Source of the DNA: Selenomonas sp. oral taxon 126
GTDB taxonomy: Bacteria > Bacillota > Negativicutes > Selenomonadales > Selenomonadaceae
Reading direction: 5' to 3'
Length of the DNA stretch: 50,809 bases
Assembly: GCF_001683335.1 (NCBI RefSeq)
Contig: NZ_CP016201.1
Span: forward strand, 1,203,945-1,254,753
Shown: one piece after another, positions 43,769 to 50,809 of the stretch
Position numbering within the stretch: position 1 is the first letter of the stretch
Layout: every line of letters starts with the position of its first letter
Translations under genes and position numbers: made by a program
Notes under the pieces: generated by a model
What the model was told of the DNA's origin: nothing
The model's database searches: none
The model's input: the letters and a program-made list of their open reading frames with translations, nothing else

Positions 43769-45121
43769 ATGATCCGTATTAGCAGCAACTACATGGTGCA
43801 GCGTTACCAGAGAGATCTGAACGCGATCAACTACGAAAAGTCGAAACTCATGGAGCAGAGTGACGGCAGCAAGCTGCACCGCCCGTCCGATGACTCTGTC
43901 GGTTACTCGCGCTTCCTGCGTTACGATGTCGCCGATGGTGAGAATGACCGCTATCAGGACAGCGTCAAGGCGGGGATCTCGTGGATGAAAACGACGGAAA
44001 CGGCACTCTCCAGCATGGAGGACATCCAGAAGACGTTCAAAGCAAAGACGATTCAGGCGGCGAACGACGATAAGGATGAGAAGGGGGGCGACTGGCCGGC
44101 GATCGCGCGCGAGATGAAGGCGTGCGTTGAGCAGATTGTCTCCCTCGCCAACACACAGCTTGGCGACCGCTATGTCTTTGCGGGACAGGCTGATCTGCGT
44201 CAGCCGTTCCAGATGTCCAGCCCTGCCGATCTCAAGCATCGCGGCGTGACAAAGACGCTGGACGACCGTCAGTCGGCATTCTTTTCGAATGTTGGTGATA
44301 ACGACAGCGCGGACTTCCTGCATCAGATGCTCTCCCTCAACGGCGACGACGGCAATACCTATTACCTTAACACCCTGACGGGCAAGGTCTATACGAAGGA
44401 ATTCGTGCAGGACGGCTATAAGGACATGATTGCGAAGGGATATAAGACCGAGGCAGAGGCGAATGCCGCAGGTGTGACGACCTCCGTCGGCAGCATTCCT
44501 GCGGCGATCAAGGGCTCGACCTTTATCAAGGACAATTTTAAGAACACGGGCGAGGTCACGACGGCAGGCTCCGGATGGTCGGCTGCGGTGAACGGCGTGA
44601 ACATGAAGTTCTCCACCGTGCGGCAGCAGATCGTCACCTACAGCGGCGACCTGCGCTACATCTCGATGGTCAAGCAGAATGGTTCGACCGAGCCGACATC
44701 GGATACCGTCAACAAGACGGGTACGGATGTCTTCGGACGCGACCTCTTTGACGATATCAACTCGAAGAACGATCCGCCCTCGGGCACGGCAATGCTCAAC
44801 AATATGCTGACCGTTCACGCCAAGACGAATGCGTGCGACTCGCACTGGCTGAGCTCCGACGGCGTGACGCTCGCCGATGTCGCAAACCAAGTCACGCTGC
44901 AGGCACATACGGAGACAGGCGCGCGCCTGAACCTCTACACGGATTCGAAGGATGTTCTCACGAATCACAAGGAGAACATCACGCGCGACATCACGGATGT
45001 CAGCGGCACCGATGTGGCGGAACTCGCAACGAAGCTGATGCAGCAGCAGACGATCATGAGCATGTCGCTCTCGATGGGGGCGCGCATCCTGCCGCTCTCA
45101 CTTGTCGATTATCTGCGGTAA
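43769..45121 (+). CDS. flgL: Hook-associated protein 3, FlgL
   Basis: The second junction protein, 450 residues, exported and placed between FlgK and the filament. The N-terminal D0/D1 part is flagellin-like (MIRISSNYMVQRYQRDLNAINYEKSKLMEQ, then LHRPSDDSVGYSRFLRYD) with VSLANTQLGDRYVFAGQAD after it. The C-terminal helix has DVAELATKLMQQQTIMSMSLSMGARIL. The variable middle domain is longer than in E. coli FlgL. It is in the usual place after flgK. Confidence 0.93.
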   Translation: MIRISSNYMVQRYQRDLNAINYEKSKLMEQSDGSKLHRPSDDSVGYSRFLRYDVADGENDRYQDSVKAGISWMKTTETALSSMEDIQKTFKAKTIQAANDDKDEKGGDWPAIAREMKACVEQIVSLANTQLGDRYVFAGQADLRQPFQMSSPADLKHRGVTKTLDDRQSAFFSNVGDNDSADFLHQMLSLNGDDGNTYYLNTLTGKVYTKEFVQDGYKDMIAKGYKTEAEANAAGVTTSVGSIPAAIKGSTFIKDNFKNTGEVTTAGSGWSAAVNGVNMKFSTVRQQIVTYSGDLRYISMVKQNGSTEPTSDTVNKTGTDVFGRDLFDDINSKNDPPSGTAMLNNMLTVHAKTNACDSHWLSSDGVTLADVANQVTLQAHTETGARLNLYTDSKDVLTNHKENITRDITDVSGTDVAELATKLMQQQTIMSMSLSMGARILPLSLVDYLR

Positions 45122-45159
45122 TTTTCAGCGGCATTTCATAACGGGAAAGGATGCCCCTT

Positions 45160-45744
45160 ATGCCCATGCTCTATCTCAATACGCGCCACACCCTCCCGAT
45201 GATCGGGCTGCGGGTGCAGCACAACACTGTCGATACCCCCATCACACAGCCGCGCTACGAGCAGGAAACGCAGCAGGCACGCGCGGGGCGCGGATTTACC
45301 CAGCCGAAGATCACGATCGACAGCTATCCGAGCCGCCACAGCTACGGTTATACCAACAATACAGACTTCGCGCGTGAGAACCTTGAGCGTGGCATGAGCG
45401 AGGTGCAAAAGGGCACGTCGAAGCACACGCAGATGGCGTGGGCTCTCGCCGAGGATGGACCCAAGGCGGGGCGGCAGGTCGGTATCGAGTTCGCAAAGCG
45501 CGACATGGAGCAGCGCGTCACGCGGCAGAGAACCCTCGTGGCGGCAGCGATTCCCGACCCTGTGATCCAAGTAGACCCGGGGCAGACGCACGGCGCACCG
45601 ATCCCCGCCAAGACAACCCCCATCTGGCACACGGAGGGCAAGGCACAGATCACATACCACCGTGGCAGCTTCGAGACGTATTTGCAGCAGAAGGGCGATA
45701 TTCACAGCTGGACCAGCGAAGGAAAATACGACATATATGCGTAA
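45160..45744 (+). CDS. YviE-like flagellar operon protein (DUF6470)
   Basis: A 194-residue protein between flgL and fliW, the place of yviE in Bacillus. It begins PMLYLNTRHTLPMIGLRVQ, followed by a motif-like PQITIDSYPS block (here PKITIDSYPSRHSYGY), and ends with ITYHRGSFETYLQQKGDIHSWTSEGKYDIYA. No membrane segment or catalytic motif is visible. The function of the family is not known; the steady position suggests a late flagellar role. The ATG at 45160 is about 9 nt after GGAAAGG, while an in-frame ATG at 45151 is too close to it. Confidence 0.75.
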   Translation: MPMLYLNTRHTLPMIGLRVQHNTVDTPITQPRYEQETQQARAGRGFTQPKITIDSYPSRHSYGYTNNTDFARENLERGMSEVQKGTSKHTQMAWALAEDGPKAGRQVGIEFAKRDMEQRVTRQRTLVAAAIPDPVIQVDPGQTHGAPIPAKTTPIWHTEGKAQITYHRGSFETYLQQKGDIHSWTSEGKYDIYA

Positions 45745-45756
45745 CAGGAGTCATAG

Positions 45757-46203
45757 ATGAAGAAGATTATGACGAGCCGCTTCGGCGAGATCGAGGCGGC
45801 GGAAGAATCCATCATCCATTTTGCGGCGGGCATTCCCGCCTTTGAGGAGGAGCGGGAGTTCATCATTATCCCGTATGAGGAGGACAGCCCGTATGTGTTC
45901 CTGCAGTCAGTCAGGACGCCGGATCTCGCCTTCCTCATGACGATGCCGCTCGCGTTTTTCCCGGACTACGAGTTCACCATCGACGATGATGTCGAGAAAG
46001 AGCTCGGCTTCACCTCGCCCGAGGAGGTGCTGATCTATGCGATCCTCACACTCTCCGGCAAGGAGATCCGCGATCTGACGGCAAACCTCATGGCACCCAT
46101 CGTCATCAATGCTGTGACGCGCCGCGCCAAACAGATTGTGCTTGACCGCAGTCCCTATACGACGAAGCACCGCCTCTTCCCTGCAGAGAAGGAGGCACGG
46201 TAA
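45757..46203 (+). CDS. fliW: Flagellar assembly factor FliW
   Basis: A 148-residue protein that in Bacillus binds either flagellin or CsrA. When flagellin is scarce FliW blocks CsrA and flagellin is translated; when flagellin accumulates, CsrA is freed and represses. Conserved parts are TSRFGEIEAAEESIIHFAAGIPAFEEEREFIII, LQSVRTPDLAFLM, and LTANLMAPIVINAVTRRAKQIVL. It overlaps csrA by one base (TAATG), so both partners are made together. The flagellin gene lies 3.4 kb downstream with a leader carrying CsrA-like sites. Confidence 0.94.
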   Translation: MKKIMTSRFGEIEAAEESIIHFAAGIPAFEEEREFIIIPYEEDSPYVFLQSVRTPDLAFLMTMPLAFFPDYEFTIDDDVEKELGFTSPEEVLIYAILTLSGKEIRDLTANLMAPIVINAVTRRAKQIVLDRSPYTTKHRLFPAEKEAR

Positions 46204-46424
46204 TGCTGGTACTCACACGCAAACCCAGACAGCAGATCATGATCGGCGACAATGTCGTCGTCAACATCGTGGAGGTTCAGGGCGATAATGTGCGCATCGC
46301 GATCGATGCGCCGCGCAGCGTCAAGATCTATCGCGGTGAGATATACCGGGCGATTCAGGAGGAGAACCAGAAGGCTGCGGCAGCGCCGGCGCACTTCGAT
46401 CTCAGCGCGTTGCCCAAGAGCTGA
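46203..46424 (+). CDS. csrA: Translational regulator CsrA
   Basis: A 73-residue RNA-binding dimer protein that blocks translation at GGA-containing sites. The core MLVLTRKPRQQIMIGDNVVVNIVEVQGDNVRIAIDAPRSVKIYRGEIY region (1-48) is complete, including the RNA-contact residues near Leu4 and Arg44 of the family. The tail is short and alanine-rich. It is coupled to fliW. The best target in this window is the flagellin leader at 49465-49624. Confidence 0.95.
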   Translation: MLVLTRKPRQQIMIGDNVVVNIVEVQGDNVRIAIDAPRSVKIYRGEIYRAIQEENQKAAAAPAHFDLSALPKS

Positions 46425-46480
46425 TTTATCAAGGAAGATCGGAGCGTCGGATGCTCCAGGTACACATGGAGGGGTGCCCT

Positions 46481-46918
46481 ATGGCCGTAAGAAATGTTCA
46501 GGATGTCATGTTGGCGGCGGTTGCCGTCAGCGGTATGAAGAGTGCGGATGCGCCCGAGTCAAATGCGGGCGAAGCCGCTGCACAGCAGGGGAATACTCCT
46601 GCACAGTTGAAGCCCGTCACGGCGAATGCGTCCTTGCAGAACAAGGACAACGAGCAGGATGCACAGGACGGCAAGGAGCAGCATGAGCCGCTCTCCGAGG
46701 AGCAGACTGCGTTCATCACGGAGCAGCTCAACGAGATTATGCGGAACATCAACGTTGACCTTCAGTTCCAGTACCACAAAGAGGTCAACTTTATGTCCGT
46801 GCGCATGCTCGACAAGAAGACCGGCGAGGTACTGCGTGAGGTTCCGCCCGAGGCAATGGTGGAACACATGATCAAGGTGCACGACTGGATCGGCGCGTTC
46901 CTGGACAAAACGGCGTAA
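46481..46918 (+). CDS. flaG: FlaG family protein
   Basis: A 145-residue protein of the FlaG family, linked to flagellar filament length in other bacteria. The first 80 residues are polar and low in complexity. The conserved C-terminal domain reads INVDLQFQYHKEVNFMSVRMLDKKTGEVLREVPPEAMVEHM within residues 98-138. The ATG at 46481 follows GGAGGGG by 6 nt; the frame extends 10 codons further up. It is followed after 19 nt by fliD, the usual flaG-fliD-fliS order. Confidence 0.88.
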   Translation: MAVRNVQDVMLAAVAVSGMKSADAPESNAGEAAAQQGNTPAQLKPVTANASLQNKDNEQDAQDGKEQHEPLSEEQTAFITEQLNEIMRNINVDLQFQYHKEVNFMSVRMLDKKTGEVLREVPPEAMVEHMIKVHDWIGAFLDKTA

Positions 46919-46937
46919 GCGGGCGAAGGAGGAAAAT

Positions 46938-48581
46938 ATGTCAGGAGCAAAAGGAATTTACGGACTCTCCGGCTCGGGACTCGACGTTGAGTCGCTGGTC
47001 AGGGTCGGAATGATCTCCGAACAGAAGAAATACGACCGCATCTATAAAAAGGAAGTTGAAACAGAATGGCGTAAGGAAGCGTACGCAAACGTCTATGACA
47101 AGGTCAATACGTTCAAAAGTCGTATGTCGGATTATCGTTTGAGTTCCATGACGAAGCCCATGACGACGACGAGTTCGCTCTCCGACGCCGTGACAGCGAC
47201 GGCAAACGCGAGCGCGGGGGTCATGGGACACTCCGTCGAGGTCGAGCGGACGGCGACGAACGCCTATCTCATGACGACGGCGGGGCAGAAAATTGCACGC
47301 GCCAATACCGGAGCTACGGCGAGCACCATGCTGAAGGACGTTGCGTTCGCGGGCGGCACGAAACCTGCGGGCATGGCGGACACCGACACGGCGCTCCGCT
47401 TCAAGGTGTCGAACGGATCGTCCACGACCGAGGTGACATTCACGGCGGATGAGGTGTTTAACAAGAAACTCACACTCAACGACCTCGCCAACCGCATCAA
47501 CAACGCACGCTTCAAGGGCGCGGACGGCAAGAAAACCGCACTCGACATCCGTGCGAGCTACGACTCCGTCTCCGATGGCTTCTCCATCGTCAACAACAAG
47601 ACGGGCGACCGGAACAAGATCAACCTCTCCGTAGATACATCGGGTGCCGCAGGGGCGGCATCGAAGACCCTGTTGGAGAACCTGAAGCTCGGCAAGGTGG
47701 AGAATGGTACGATCGGTGCCCCTCTCTCGTTCACGACGAGCGGAACCACCTCCTCACTGGAGGCGCAGGGGACAAATGCCAAGGTCAAGATCGACGGGCG
47801 TGCCTACGACAATCTGCAGGAGAACAACCTGCAGGTGAACGGCGTTACCTATACGTTCAAGAAGCCAACCCCCACGGGTACGGCGGCTACGGTCAATGTC
47901 ACGCAGGATCAGGAAAAGCTCGTCGAGAACGTGAAGAAATTCGTCGAGGAGTACAATGCGCTGCTTGATGAGCTCGTCAAGTTGTACGGCGAGAAGAGGA
48001 ACAAGGACTACGGCGTACTCACGAAGTCACAGGAAGAAGGCATGTCGAAGGAGCAGGTCGAGAAGTGGAACGCGAAGGCGAAGGAAGGTCTCCTGCACCG
48101 CGACGACTATGTTCGCTCCCTCATCAGCGACCTGCGTGATGCGGTCATCAACCGCGTGCAGTCCGTTCCCGGCCGCTACTCGACGTTCTCGTCCATCGGC
48201 ATCACAGCAAAGAATCAGACGGGACACCTGCAGCTTGATGAAACCAAGCTCAAAAATGCGATCGCGGCGGAGCCGGATGCAGTGAACCGTCTCATCTCCC
48301 ATGACGATGAGAACAACGACTACGGCAACAGCGGCGTTGCCAGCCGCATCTACAACAAACTGACCGCACGCCTCAAATCGCTCGAATCGCATTCCGGCGT
48401 TTCGGCGAACAAGTCGGATATGAGCGAGCTGGGCAAGCTCATCCAGAACTACGAAAAGCAGATGAGCGACTTCAAGAAACTCATGTCGTCCTTCGAGAGC
48501 AAACTCTACAAGAAGTACAACGCAATGGAGGTCGCGATCTCGCGTCTCTCGACCCAGTTTAATTTCTTCCACGGACAATGA
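46938..48581 (+). CDS. fliD: Flagellar filament cap protein FliD
   Basis: The filament cap, 547 residues, exported and needed for flagellin to polymerise. N-terminal region GIYGLSGSGLDVESLVRVGMISEQKKYDRIYKKEVETEWRKEAY (residues about 6-49) is typical of FliD, as are the central serine/threonine-rich stretches and the C-terminal FliD_C part (LVENVKKFVEEYNALLDEL; YSTFSSIGITAKNQTGHLQLDE; coiled tail LGKLIQNYEKQMSDFKKLM). Preceded by GGAGGA and followed by fliS after 18 nt. Confidence 0.93.
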   Translation: MSGAKGIYGLSGSGLDVESLVRVGMISEQKKYDRIYKKEVETEWRKEAYANVYDKVNTFKSRMSDYRLSSMTKPMTTTSSLSDAVTATANASAGVMGHSVEVERTATNAYLMTTAGQKIARANTGATASTMLKDVAFAGGTKPAGMADTDTALRFKVSNGSSTTEVTFTADEVFNKKLTLNDLANRINNARFKGADGKKTALDIRASYDSVSDGFSIVNNKTGDRNKINLSVDTSGAAGAASKTLLENLKLGKVENGTIGAPLSFTTSGTTSSLEAQGTNAKVKIDGRAYDNLQENNLQVNGVTYTFKKPTPTGTAATVNVTQDQEKLVENVKKFVEEYNALLDELVKLYGEKRNKDYGVLTKSQEEGMSKEQVEKWNAKAKEGLLHRDDYVRSLISDLRDAVINRVQSVPGRYSTFSSIGITAKNQTGHLQLDETKLKNAIAAEPDAVNRLISHDDENNDYGNSGVASRIYNKLTARLKSLESHSGVSANKSDMSELGKLIQNYEKQMSDFKKLMSSFESKLYKKYNAMEVAISRLSTQFNFFHGQ

Positions 48582-48599
48582 TGCAGGGGGGATTCCCAT

Positions 48600-49016
48600 A
48601 TGGTAAACAATGCCGCAGAGGCATATAAGAAGCAGCAGATAATGACGGCGACGCCCGAGACGCTGACCCTCATGCTCTACAACGGCTGCCTCAAGTTTAT
48701 CAAGGAGGGCGTCGAGCAGCTTGCGGAGAAGAACTACGAAGCATCGAACATCTCGCTCCAGAAGGCACAGAACATCATCTCGGAGTTCCGCATTACGCTC
48801 AACATGGATTACGAGATCTCCCATCAGCTGATGCCTCTTTACAACTACGCCTATGACCGCCTCGTCGAGGGCAATATGAAGAGCGATCCTGCGATCATCC
48901 AGGAGGCGACCGACATCATGACCGAGCTGCGCGATGCATGGGCACAGGCGATGAAGAAGGCGCGTGAGGAGAAGGGTGCACAGGGCATGGAAGGGAGCGG
49001 CGTCTATGCCGGATGA
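48600..49016 (+). CDS. fliS: Flagellin export chaperone FliS
   Basis: A 138-residue four-helix chaperone that binds newly made flagellin and keeps it from polymerising in the cytoplasm. Conserved parts are AAEAYKKQQIMTATPETLTLMLYNGCLKFIKEG, the middle helix with LQKAQNIISEFRITLNMDYEISHQLMPLYNYAYDRL, and IIQEATDIMTELRDAWAQAMKKA. Its end overlaps the next gene by 11 nt. Confidence 0.95.
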   Translation: MVNNAAEAYKKQQIMTATPETLTLMLYNGCLKFIKEGVEQLAEKNYEASNISLQKAQNIISEFRITLNMDYEISHQLMPLYNYAYDRLVEGNMKSDPAIIQEATDIMTELRDAWAQAMKKAREEKGAQGMEGSGVYAG

Positions 49017-49350
49017 GTCCTATGCGGCGGCACGCGAACTCTGGGAGAAGTACCGCGTGCTTACGCACGAGATGATGAAGTTCGTGGATGCCGATGAGAT
49101 CGATACGTTCATTGAACTCGTCGATCAGCGCGAGCAGATCGTCGATCTCCTGCGGGCGCTCCCCACCGATCCCTATCGGGGCGGCGCGGAGTGGGCGGCA
49201 TTGGAGACGGAACTGACTCCGCTCGAGATGCAGCTCCAGTACAAGGCGCGCGCGTGGCTGAACCGCTCGCGGCGGCAGAACGCAGCCGTGCACAGCTATG
49301 ATCTCACGGGTGCGAGTCCCCTCGGCTCCAATCTCAACCGGAGGTACTGA
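49006..49350 (+). CDS. FliT-like flagellar protein
   Basis: A 114-residue helical protein in the place of fliT, right after fliS. Helices ARELWEKYRVLTHEMMKFVDADEIDTFIELVDQREQIVDLL at residues 7-47 match the FliT pattern (long helix, then ERE/DQRE-type turn), as does the length. FliT proteins act as chaperones for FliD. The ATG at 49006, within fliS, has GGGAG about 8 nt upstream; the frame extends 14 codons further up. Similarity to FliT is weak, so the symbol is left out. Confidence 0.65.
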   Translation: MPDESYAAARELWEKYRVLTHEMMKFVDADEIDTFIELVDQREQIVDLLRALPTDPYRGGAEWAALETELTPLEMQLQYKARAWLNRSRRQNAAVHSYDLTGASPLGSNLNRRY

Positions 49351-49385
49351 TCCCGTATTTTTCACGGCGGCGGATGATCAAGCTC

Positions 49386-49414
49386 TTGACAAATGCCTCC
49401 AAAAAAAGTAAAAT
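49386..49414 (+). promoter_or_regulatory. Sigma-70-type promoter upstream of flagellin
   Basis: TTGACA (49386-49391) and TAAAAT (49409-49414) with a 17-nt spacer, about 210 nt before the flagellin ATG. It would give a basal transcript with a longer leader than the sigma-28-type promoter. Confidence 0.6.
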
Positions 49415-49430
49415 ATTTCCAGTCAAATAC

Positions 49431-49458
49431 TTAAGTATGTCGTCCTCATGACGATATA
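49431..49458 (+). promoter_or_regulatory. Sigma-28-like promoter of flagellin
   Basis: CTTAAGTATG (from 49430) and ACGATATA (49451-49458) match the flagellar sigma-28/SigD pattern, as expected for flagellin. Transcription would begin near 49465, leaving a leader of about 160 nt. Confidence 0.72.
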
Positions 49459-49464
49459 CTTTAT

Positions 49465-49624
49465 GTAAGGCAATAATAAGCAAGCGGGGCGGCTGCCATG
49501 GAGGGCTAGCTAGCAGCCATTCAGGATAGACGCGTCACTTGCCTATTATACAGCGGGCACGGATGTCCGCACATACATTCAAACTTCCGGAATATCCGGA
49601 ACCACACCAGGGAGGAATTTACAC
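49465..49624 (+). promoter_or_regulatory. Structured flagellin leader with candidate CsrA sites
   Basis: The outer stem AATAAGCAAG (about 49475-49484) pairs with CTTGCCTATT (49539-49548) with one mismatch and encloses GGCTGC/GCAGCC (49491-49496, 49513-49518), whose loop holds ATGGAGG. Further on, GCACGGATGTCC (49558-49569) is close to the CsrA consensus around GGAUGU, TTCCGGAATATCCGGAA (49585-49601) is a palindrome with GGA, and the ribosome site AGGGAGGA (49609-49616) also contains GGA. CsrA bound to an upstream site and the ribosome site would block translation, as known for Bacillus hag. Confidence 0.65.
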
Positions 49625-50809
49625 ATGGCAATGGTAGTTAAGAACAACATGTCGGCGGTCAACACGCTCAACATCCTGAACAAGAACCAGTCGGCACTCG
49701 CGAAGAGCCTTCAGAAGGTCTCCTCGGGCATGAAGATCAACAGCGCCGGCGATGACGCTTCCGGCTATGCCATCTCTGAGCGTATGCGCGTCCAGATCCG
49801 TTCGCTCGATCAGGACAACCAGAACACGCAGAACGGCAACAGCATGATGCGCACCGCTGAGGGTGCTGTCTCCAGCACGGTCGAGATCCTCAAGACCCTC
49901 AAGGAGAAGGCAATCAACGCAGCGAACGACACGAACACGGACGAGGATCGCCGCACGATCCAGAAAGAGATCAACCAGATGGTTGACCAGATCGACGACA
50001 ACGCGCTTGCAACGTACAACGGCAAGTACCTCGTCGATGGCTCGCGCAATGCGAAAGGCGATGCAACCTGCACGACGCTCACGAACAACGCGCTGAGCAC
50101 GGCTTCGAAGTGGTCTTCGGCTCTGACGGATCTCAAGAGCCGCACGGATGAGAGCCTCAACATTCAGTCGACGGATAACGTCACGATCTCCTATGTCCGT
50201 CAGGGTCGCACCTACACGACGACGTTCTCGGTTGGTACGAATGGTCTCTCCGACATCATCAAGAGCACGGCGTTCAACGGCACGGAGTCTTTCGCGGGCG
50301 AGAAGCTCGTCGGCGGCACGAAGAACGAGGCTCACATCGGTCTTGACAAGGCGAAGAACAGCGTCTACACGGCGGACAACAAGACGGCTCTCTCGATCTC
50401 CGCTGCCGGCACGGGCACGACCTACCAGATCTCCTCGTTCACGATGTCGATCACGGACAACACGGGCGCAATCCGCAAGACGGCGAACAATGCTCTCGAT
50501 GCGTTCAACGAGCGTATCCGCGCAGAGAACAAGTCCGAGGACAATGCTCTCGTCCTCCAGACGGGCGTCAAGGCAAACCAGGCGATCAAGGTCAGCATGA
50601 CCGATATGCGCTCGCTCGCACTCGGCGTGAAGGGTACGGATGGTCAGGTTCTCAGCGTTCAGACGCAGGAGAAGGCAAACGCTGCAATCAACACGCTCGA
50701 GACGGCGCTCCAGAAGGCTCTTGATGAGCAGGCGAACATCGGCGCAATCCAGGCTCGCCTGAACTACACGAGCTCCAACCTCACGACGGCGTCCGAGAAC
50801 GTTCAGAAC
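49625..50809 (+). CDS. fliC: Flagellin, cut by the window end
   Basis: The filament subunit; 395 codons are present, with no stop before the edge. The N-terminal D0/D1 domain (1-145) is typical: VVKNNMSAVNTLNILNKNQSALAKSLQKVSSGMKINSAGDDASGYAISERM region and ANDTNTDEDRRTIQKEINQMVDQID. The middle (about 150-330) is variable, rich in Ser/Thr/Asn and thus a likely O-glycosylation surface. The C-terminal D1 starts near 365 with INTLETALQKALDEQANIGAIQARLNYTSSNL; the last 40 or so residues are missing. It starts at the ATG after AGGGAGGA. Codon use is more biased than in neighbours, as expected for a highly expressed protein. Confidence 0.95.
   Translation, partial: MAMVVKNNMSAVNTLNILNKNQSALAKSLQKVSSGMKINSAGDDASGYAISERMRVQIRSLDQDNQNTQNGNSMMRTAEGAVSSTVEILKTLKEKAINAANDTNTDEDRRTIQKEINQMVDQIDDNALATYNGKYLVDGSRNAKGDATCTTLTNNALSTASKWSSALTDLKSRTDESLNIQSTDNVTISYVRQGRTYTTTFSVGTNGLSDIIKSTAFNGTESFAGEKLVGGTKNEAHIGLDKAKNSVYTADNKTALSISAAGTGTTYQISSFTMSITDNTGAIRKTANNALDAFNERIRAENKSEDNALVLQTGVKANQAIKVSMTDMRSLALGVKGTDGQVLSVQTQEKANAAINTLETALQKALDEQANIGAIQARLNYTSSNLTTASENVQN

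Overview
The window looks like a chromosome segment of a flagellated, GC-rich Negativicutes bacterium, most likely Selenomonas or a close relative. This is an inference from two things: the Firmicutes-type flagellar order yvyF-flgM-flgN-flgK-flgL-yviE-fliW-csrA-flaG-fliD-fliS-fliT-flagellin, and the high-GC codon use. No RNA gene, CRISPR array or transposase gene was found. Almost everything is on the + strand; the one clear exception is a YibE/F membrane protein (34945-36069).

Region 1 (285-12847) is a sugar-acid catabolic locus. Gluconokinase and 6-phosphogluconate dehydrogenase end at a terminator. A strong promoter then serves a GntP permease, a second FGGY kinase, an orphan glucitol-type PTS EIIA, a 2-hydroxyacid dehydrogenase and a zinc alcohol dehydrogenase. 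After a hairpin come a YjhG/YagF-type aldonate (D-xylonate) dehydratase and a YagE/YjhH-type 2-keto-3-deoxy-sugar-acid aldolase. An RpiR-type regulator follows with its own promoter. Together the genes import aldonates and send them either to the pentose phosphate pathway or to pyruvate plus an aldehyde.

Region 2 (12953-34434) is a surface or flagellin glycan modification island. It holds a short NeuB-like synthase, a KdsC-like phosphatase, a ThDP enzyme of the acetolactate synthase type, three FkbM methyltransferases, a sugar C-methyltransferase, a nucleotide-sugar reductase, the CDP-dideoxyhexose enzymes RfbG/DdhB and RfbH/DdhC, four radical SAM/SPASM enzymes and two large glycosyltransferase proteins. 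A sigma-28-like promoter precedes it and resembles the motifs before flgM and flagellin. An AT-richer two-gene cassette, an AAA ATPase plus a HEPN-domain protein, sits inside the CDP-sugar genes and looks like an abortive-infection or toxin-type defence module.

Region 3 (34435-40053) starts with two kinds of intergenic repeat. One is a 161-bp element with terminal inverted repeats, present twice (30040-30200 and 34435-34595), each time directly after a stop codon and with internal hairpins kept by paired base changes. Then come YibE/F (-) and, divergently, a small YtxH-like protein, two cysteine-poor HMA-like proteins and a P1B-like ATPase whose transmembrane metal motif is Ser-Cys-Gly instead of Cys-Pro-Cys.

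Region 4 (40169-50809) is the late flagellar cluster. The flagellin gene has a sigma-70-like and a sigma-28-like promoter and a long structured leader with several GGA motifs, including a near-consensus CsrA site. This fits FliW-CsrA control by genes encoded just upstream. Flagellin runs off the window end.
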